Part shown: positions 60,603 to 64,000 of the stretch, piece by piece
Position numbering within the stretch: the stretch's first letter is position 1
Layout of the letters: each line of letters starts with the position of its first letter
Assembly (NCBI RefSeq): GCF_004116955.1
Contig: NZ_CP026362.1
Span: 3,172,501 to 3,236,500, forward strand
Direction: 5' to 3'
From: Bacillus vallismortis
Lineage (GTDB): Bacteria; Bacillota; Bacilli; Bacillales; Bacillaceae
DNA: 64,000 nt
The notes under the pieces: generated by a model
Databases searched by the model: none
The model's input: only the letters and a program-made list of their open reading frames with translations
What the model was told of the DNA's origin: nothing
Translations under genes and position numbers: made by a program

Positions 60603-61604
60603 TTAATCTAATAGTGAATCTTTCAGGGCATCGAGGTTTTGTTTCATAATGTCGATATACCCTAACCCTTTATCTTGTTCTTCCTTACTTAAGCCTTCCA
60701 GTGTATTCAACACTTCAGTCTTCGCGCCAAGTTCATTGGCCAGCGTATCTGCTACTTTGGAGGATGCAGCCTCTTCAAAGTAAATGACATTGATGTCATG
60801 TTCTTTGGCATACGTTTTTAATTTCGCTAAGTCGGCTGCGCTCGGTTCTTGGTTAGGCGAAAGGCCTGCAATCGGAACCTGCTTCAAACCGTATTCTTTT
60901 GCCAAATAGCTAAAAGCTGTATGCTGTGTGATGAATTCTTTCTTCGCCGCTTTTTTTACGGTTGTACGATATAGTTTATCAAGATCCTGCAGTTTTGCAA
61001 TATATTCTTTACTATTTTTCTCATAGTATTCTTTGTTATCCGGGTCCTGCTTGACAATTTGCGCCGTAATATTTTTTACTTCTTGCTGCGCAAGAACAGG
61101 GCTGAGCCATACGTGAGGGTCCATTTCATGGCTGTGGCTGTGCTCATGCTCCTCGTGGTCTCCGTGCTCTTCGTGCTCACCATGCTCTTCATGCTCTTCA
61201 TGCTCTTCGTGTTCTTCTTCAGAGCCTTCCATTAAATCAATGCCTTTGCTCGCATTAACGAAAACGGCATGGTCTTGGCCCATGCTTTTTTCAGCGGACG
61301 GAACCCAAGTTTCCATGTATTCACTATTATAAACGAACAAATCAGCATCCTGAATGTTGGCAATGTCTTTCGGTGTCGGTTCCCAATCATGCGGTTCAAT
61401 GGATGATGGAATGAGCAAGTCAACCTCAGCTTTGTCTTTTACGATTTGTTTTGTAAAATCATACATCGGGTAGAAGGTTGTGGCAATGTGCAGTTTATCA
61501 CTCTTTGAATCCGCCGCCCCTTTTGATGATGAGGTATTGCCGCATGCTGCTACCAATAAAAAGCATGCTGCCATCACAAACAAGCCGCTCCATTTTTTAA
61601 ACAT
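60603..61604 (-). CDS. znuA: ZnuA/AdcA, zinc-binding lipoprotein with expanded His-rich repeat
   Basis: A 333-residue zinc-binding lipoprotein (lipobox LVAAC, C21). It binds zinc outside the membrane and passes it to ZnuB. A long acidic/His loop (about 127-163) with repeated EEH and GEHEEHGDHEEH units lies before MDPHVWLSP, the conserved binding segment; other ligands likely in PHDWEPTP and TQHTAFSYL. As I recall, 168 AdcA is 319 residues with a shorter loop, so the repeat appears to have grown by about 14 residues. Zur box and promoter are upstream at 61635-61699. Confidence 0.95.
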   Translation of the reverse strand: MFKKWSGLFVMAACFLLVAACGNTSSSKGAADSKSDKLHIATTFYPMYDFTKQIVKDKAEVDLLIPSSIEPHDWEPTPKDIANIQDADLFVYNSEYMETWVPSAEKSMGQDHAVFVNASKGIDLMEGSEEEHEEHEEHEEHGEHEEHGDHEEHEHSHSHEMDPHVWLSPVLAQQEVKNITAQIVKQDPDNKEYYEKNSKEYIAKLQDLDKLYRTTVKKAAKKEFITQHTAFSYLAKEYGLKQVPIAGLSPNQEPSAADLAKLKTYAKEHDINVIYFEEAASSKVADTLANELGAKTEVLNTLEGLSKEEQDKGLGYIDIMKQNLDALKDSLLD

Positions 61605-61634
61605 ATCTTATATCCCCTCTTTTTCAGTAACTTT

Positions 61635-61655
61635 AAATCAAAATGATAACGATTT
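61635..61655 (-). promoter_or_regulatory. Zur box of znuACB
   Basis: A 21-bp dyad that matches the Zur consensus at 17 of 20 positions, with the arm AACGATTT nearly perfect. It lies 31 bp before znuA and about 14 bp downstream of the -10 at 61670-61675, in a blocking position. Confidence 0.85.
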
Positions 61656-61669
61656 TGTAATCCTCTATC

Positions 61670-61699
61670 ATAATAAACCGAAGTCATTCCGTTTTGCAA
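61670..61699 (-). promoter_or_regulatory. Sigma-A promoter of znuACB
   Basis: TTGCAA (61694-61699), 18-bp spacer, TATTAT (61670-61675) on the minus strand. Confidence 0.65.
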
Positions 61700-61755
61700 G
61701 CGTAAATTTCATTTTGATGTTATTCTTTCCGTCTATAGCGCTACTATATGTACGT

Positions 61756-61780
61756 AAAAAACCCGGCTGAAAATGCCGGG
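61756..61780 (-). terminator. Terminator of ycdG
   Basis: Minus strand CCCGGC-ATTTTCA-GCCGGG, then TTTTTTACG, 5 bp after the ycdG stop. Confidence 0.88.
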
Positions 61781-61785
61781 CTGAG

Positions 61786-63477
61786 TCATTTGATTGAATT
61801 GTCCAGAAGATACACCCTGCTTTCATAAGGCTGAAACACCATTTCATCAGCAAGGTCACCGTTGTTTTTATAGTTGCTGAGAAGCAGGGAGGCCTGAAAC
61901 TTGCCGCAGCTCTTAGGCCACCTGAAAACAGCTTGCTCTTTTGAAAAGTTATTCACGGACAAGAGCTGTTGTTTGCCATTTTCTCTAATGTACACAAACA
62001 GCTGCGGATCATCCGGAAGCAAAAGTTCATAGCTTCCTTTGATGAGATCAGCGTACTGCTTTCTCAGGCTGATCAGCTTTTTATAATAGGTTAAGATGGA
62101 ATCAGGGTCTGCCTGGGCTTCCTCCACATTGATGGACGCAAAGTTCGGGTTGACCTTCAGCCAAGGTGTGCCGTCAGTAAATCCGGCATTTTTGCCGCTG
62201 CTCCACTGCATTGGCGTCCGGGCGTGATCCCGGCTTTTGGCTAAAATTGACCTCATCACTTCTTCTTGATCATAGCCTTGTTCAAACACCCGTTTATGAT
62301 ACATATTGATCGTTTGGATATCTTTGTAATCCTCAATCCGGGTAAACGGCGCGTTTGTCATCCCGATTTCTTCTCCCTGATAAATATACGGCGTTCCCTT
62401 CATGAGATAAAGAACGGTGGCGAGCATTTTCGCGGATGCTTTACGGTATTCCCGATCGTCTCCAAATCTGGACACAATCCGGGGCTGGTCATGGTTGCAC
62501 CAATACAAGGTATTCCAGCCTTCATGTTCAAGCTTCTTTTGCCATGTGGTCAAAACCGACTTTAAATCAGAAAGCTCAAGGGGCTTCAGATCCCAATGTT
62601 CTTTTCCGGGCTGCTGGTCAAGCTCCATATGCTGAAAGTGAAAAATCATATTCAGCTCATGCTTATCAGTCCCCGTATATTTCAGTCCTTCCTCCGGTGT
62701 GACACTGCCAACCTCCCCGACAGACATCACATCGTACCGGGAAAATACTTCATCTGTCATTTCTTTTAAATAGTCATGAATTCGTTCGCCATTTGGCTGG
62801 AAAGGCTGCGGCTCTGCCTGCTGATTGAGATAGTCCTCATACGAAGGAAGATATTCTTTCTTCGAAATGAGATGGAGCTGATCAATGCGCAACCCGTCGA
62901 CCCCTTTATCAAGCCAAAATCTCATCATGTCAAACACCGCTTGGCGCACCTCGGGATGTTCCCAATTTAAATCAGCTTGTTTGACGGCATTCATGTGGAG
63001 ATAATATTCTCCCGTATGCTCCTCGTATTGCCAGACCGAGCATCCGTAGTCAGACACCCAGTCCGTCGGCGGGCCGTTCTTTATGCCGGGGCGCCAATAG
63101 TAATAGCTGCGGTATTTGCTGTTTTTGTCCAGCTCAGCTTCTTTAAACCAAGGATGCTCCACCGAAGTATGGTTTAACACAAAATCCATCACCAGCTTTA
63201 ATCCGCGCTGGTGCACCTGGTCAAGCAGCTCGTGAAAATCGTCCATCGTTCCATATGAATCCATAATCGTCCTATGGTCCGTCACATCATAGCCGAAATC
63301 AACATTCGGAGAAGGATAAATCGGGCAAATCCAAATCACGTCTGCTCCGAGTTCCTTTATGTAATCAAGGCGGGAAATCAATCCCCGCAAGTCCCCAATT
63401 CCATCTCCATTGCTGTCTTGAAAGCTTCTCGGATAAATTTGATAGACCACCGCATCCTTCCACCAGTCTGTTTTCAT
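61786..63477 (-). CDS. ycdG: YcdG, oligo-1,6-glucosidase/alpha-glucosidase (GH13)
   Basis: A 563-residue GH13 glucosidase of the oligo-1,6-glucosidase type that cuts terminal alpha-glucose from isomaltose-like sugars in the cytoplasm. Signatures: AVVYQIYPRSFQDSNGDGIGDL at the N terminus, catalytic Asp in GLRIDQLH, Glu in SVGEVGS and Asp in WCNHDQPR. Start MKTDWWKD (63477) follows GGGGGATTG; the frame to 63507 overlaps that site. It follows ycdF by 22 bp, so the two form an operon. No signal peptide. Confidence 0.93.
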   Translation of the reverse strand: MKTDWWKDAVVYQIYPRSFQDSNGDGIGDLRGLISRLDYIKELGADVIWICPIYPSPNVDFGYDVTDHRTIMDSYGTMDDFHELLDQVHQRGLKLVMDFVLNHTSVEHPWFKEAELDKNSKYRSYYYWRPGIKNGPPTDWVSDYGCSVWQYEEHTGEYYLHMNAVKQADLNWEHPEVRQAVFDMMRFWLDKGVDGLRIDQLHLISKKEYLPSYEDYLNQQAEPQPFQPNGERIHDYLKEMTDEVFSRYDVMSVGEVGSVTPEEGLKYTGTDKHELNMIFHFQHMELDQQPGKEHWDLKPLELSDLKSVLTTWQKKLEHEGWNTLYWCNHDQPRIVSRFGDDREYRKASAKMLATVLYLMKGTPYIYQGEEIGMTNAPFTRIEDYKDIQTINMYHKRVFEQGYDQEEVMRSILAKSRDHARTPMQWSSGKNAGFTDGTPWLKVNPNFASINVEEAQADPDSILTYYKKLISLRKQYADLIKGSYELLLPDDPQLFVYIRENGKQQLLSVNNFSKEQAVFRWPKSCGKFQASLLLSNYKNNGDLADEMVFQPYESRVYLLDNSIK

Positions 63478-63499
63478 CCCGCAATCCCCCTGTTTTATT

Positions 63500-64000
<501 letters not shown>

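Overview
The window reads as chromosomal DNA from the Bacillus subtilis species group. Gene order and protein sequences follow the zagA to ycdF region of B. subtilis 168, read in the opposite direction. AmyE, PutB and NasC differ from my memory of the 168 proteins by several percent, so this is probably a sister species or divergent subspecies rather than 168. All comparisons with 168 are from memory, not from an alignment. I saw no rRNA, tRNA, CRISPR array, prophage or insertion sequence.

Layout. (1) 1-3100: zinc-starvation block (zagA fragment, an extra FAD enzyme, yciB, folEB), with three sites that fit the Zur operator. (2) 3166-13651: nitrate/nitrite assimilation (nasA divergent from nasBCDEF) around a perfect TnrA box. 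(3) 13884-17761: ycgT with a Fur-like box, ycgS, and the ycgRQ metal-permease pair. (4) 17798-23208: proline catabolism (putR, putP, putC, putB). (5) 23396-34645: housekeeping and transport genes (ycgL, cah, ycgK/ycgJ, aroK, nadE, ycgI-ycgE, mdr); tmrB of 168 is absent. (6) 34687-39628: lctP-ldh behind two Rex boxes, then amyE with a CcpA cre. (7) 39873-42843: ycgB, then a CLC-F-type channel and a YetF-type protein where 168 has amhX and ycgA; a probable amhX scrap remains. (8) 42954-45941: opuA glycine-betaine transporter; yceJ and yceK of 168 appear to be missing next to it. (9) 46567-57725: niaP and a large tellurite-resistance-type (Ter) stress locus. (10) 58013-64000: yceB, the znuACB zinc importer with its own Zur box, ycdG and part of ycdF.

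The most interesting region is the Ter locus. Three TerD paralogues (yceCDE), TerC (yceF), YceG and TelA (yceH) surround four tightly coupled genes that I believe 168 lacks: a CitE-like C-C bond lyase, a PRTase-TRSP protein, a StiP-PELOTA protein and a HAD phosphatase. This matches the predicted Ter-associated biosynthetic module proposed to make a nucleoside-like metabolite, whose product is unknown as far as I know. The locus is preceded by an ECF-sigma-type promoter.

Other points: an FAD oxidoreductase with a near-perfect Zur box and promoter inserted in the zinc block; three copies of a dispersed intergenic element (beside nasF, twice, and amyE), each with a copy-specific stem-loop and each flanked by duplicated terminator-like hairpins; a probable AUA start codon for putP; and an expanded histidine-rich repeat in ZnuA.
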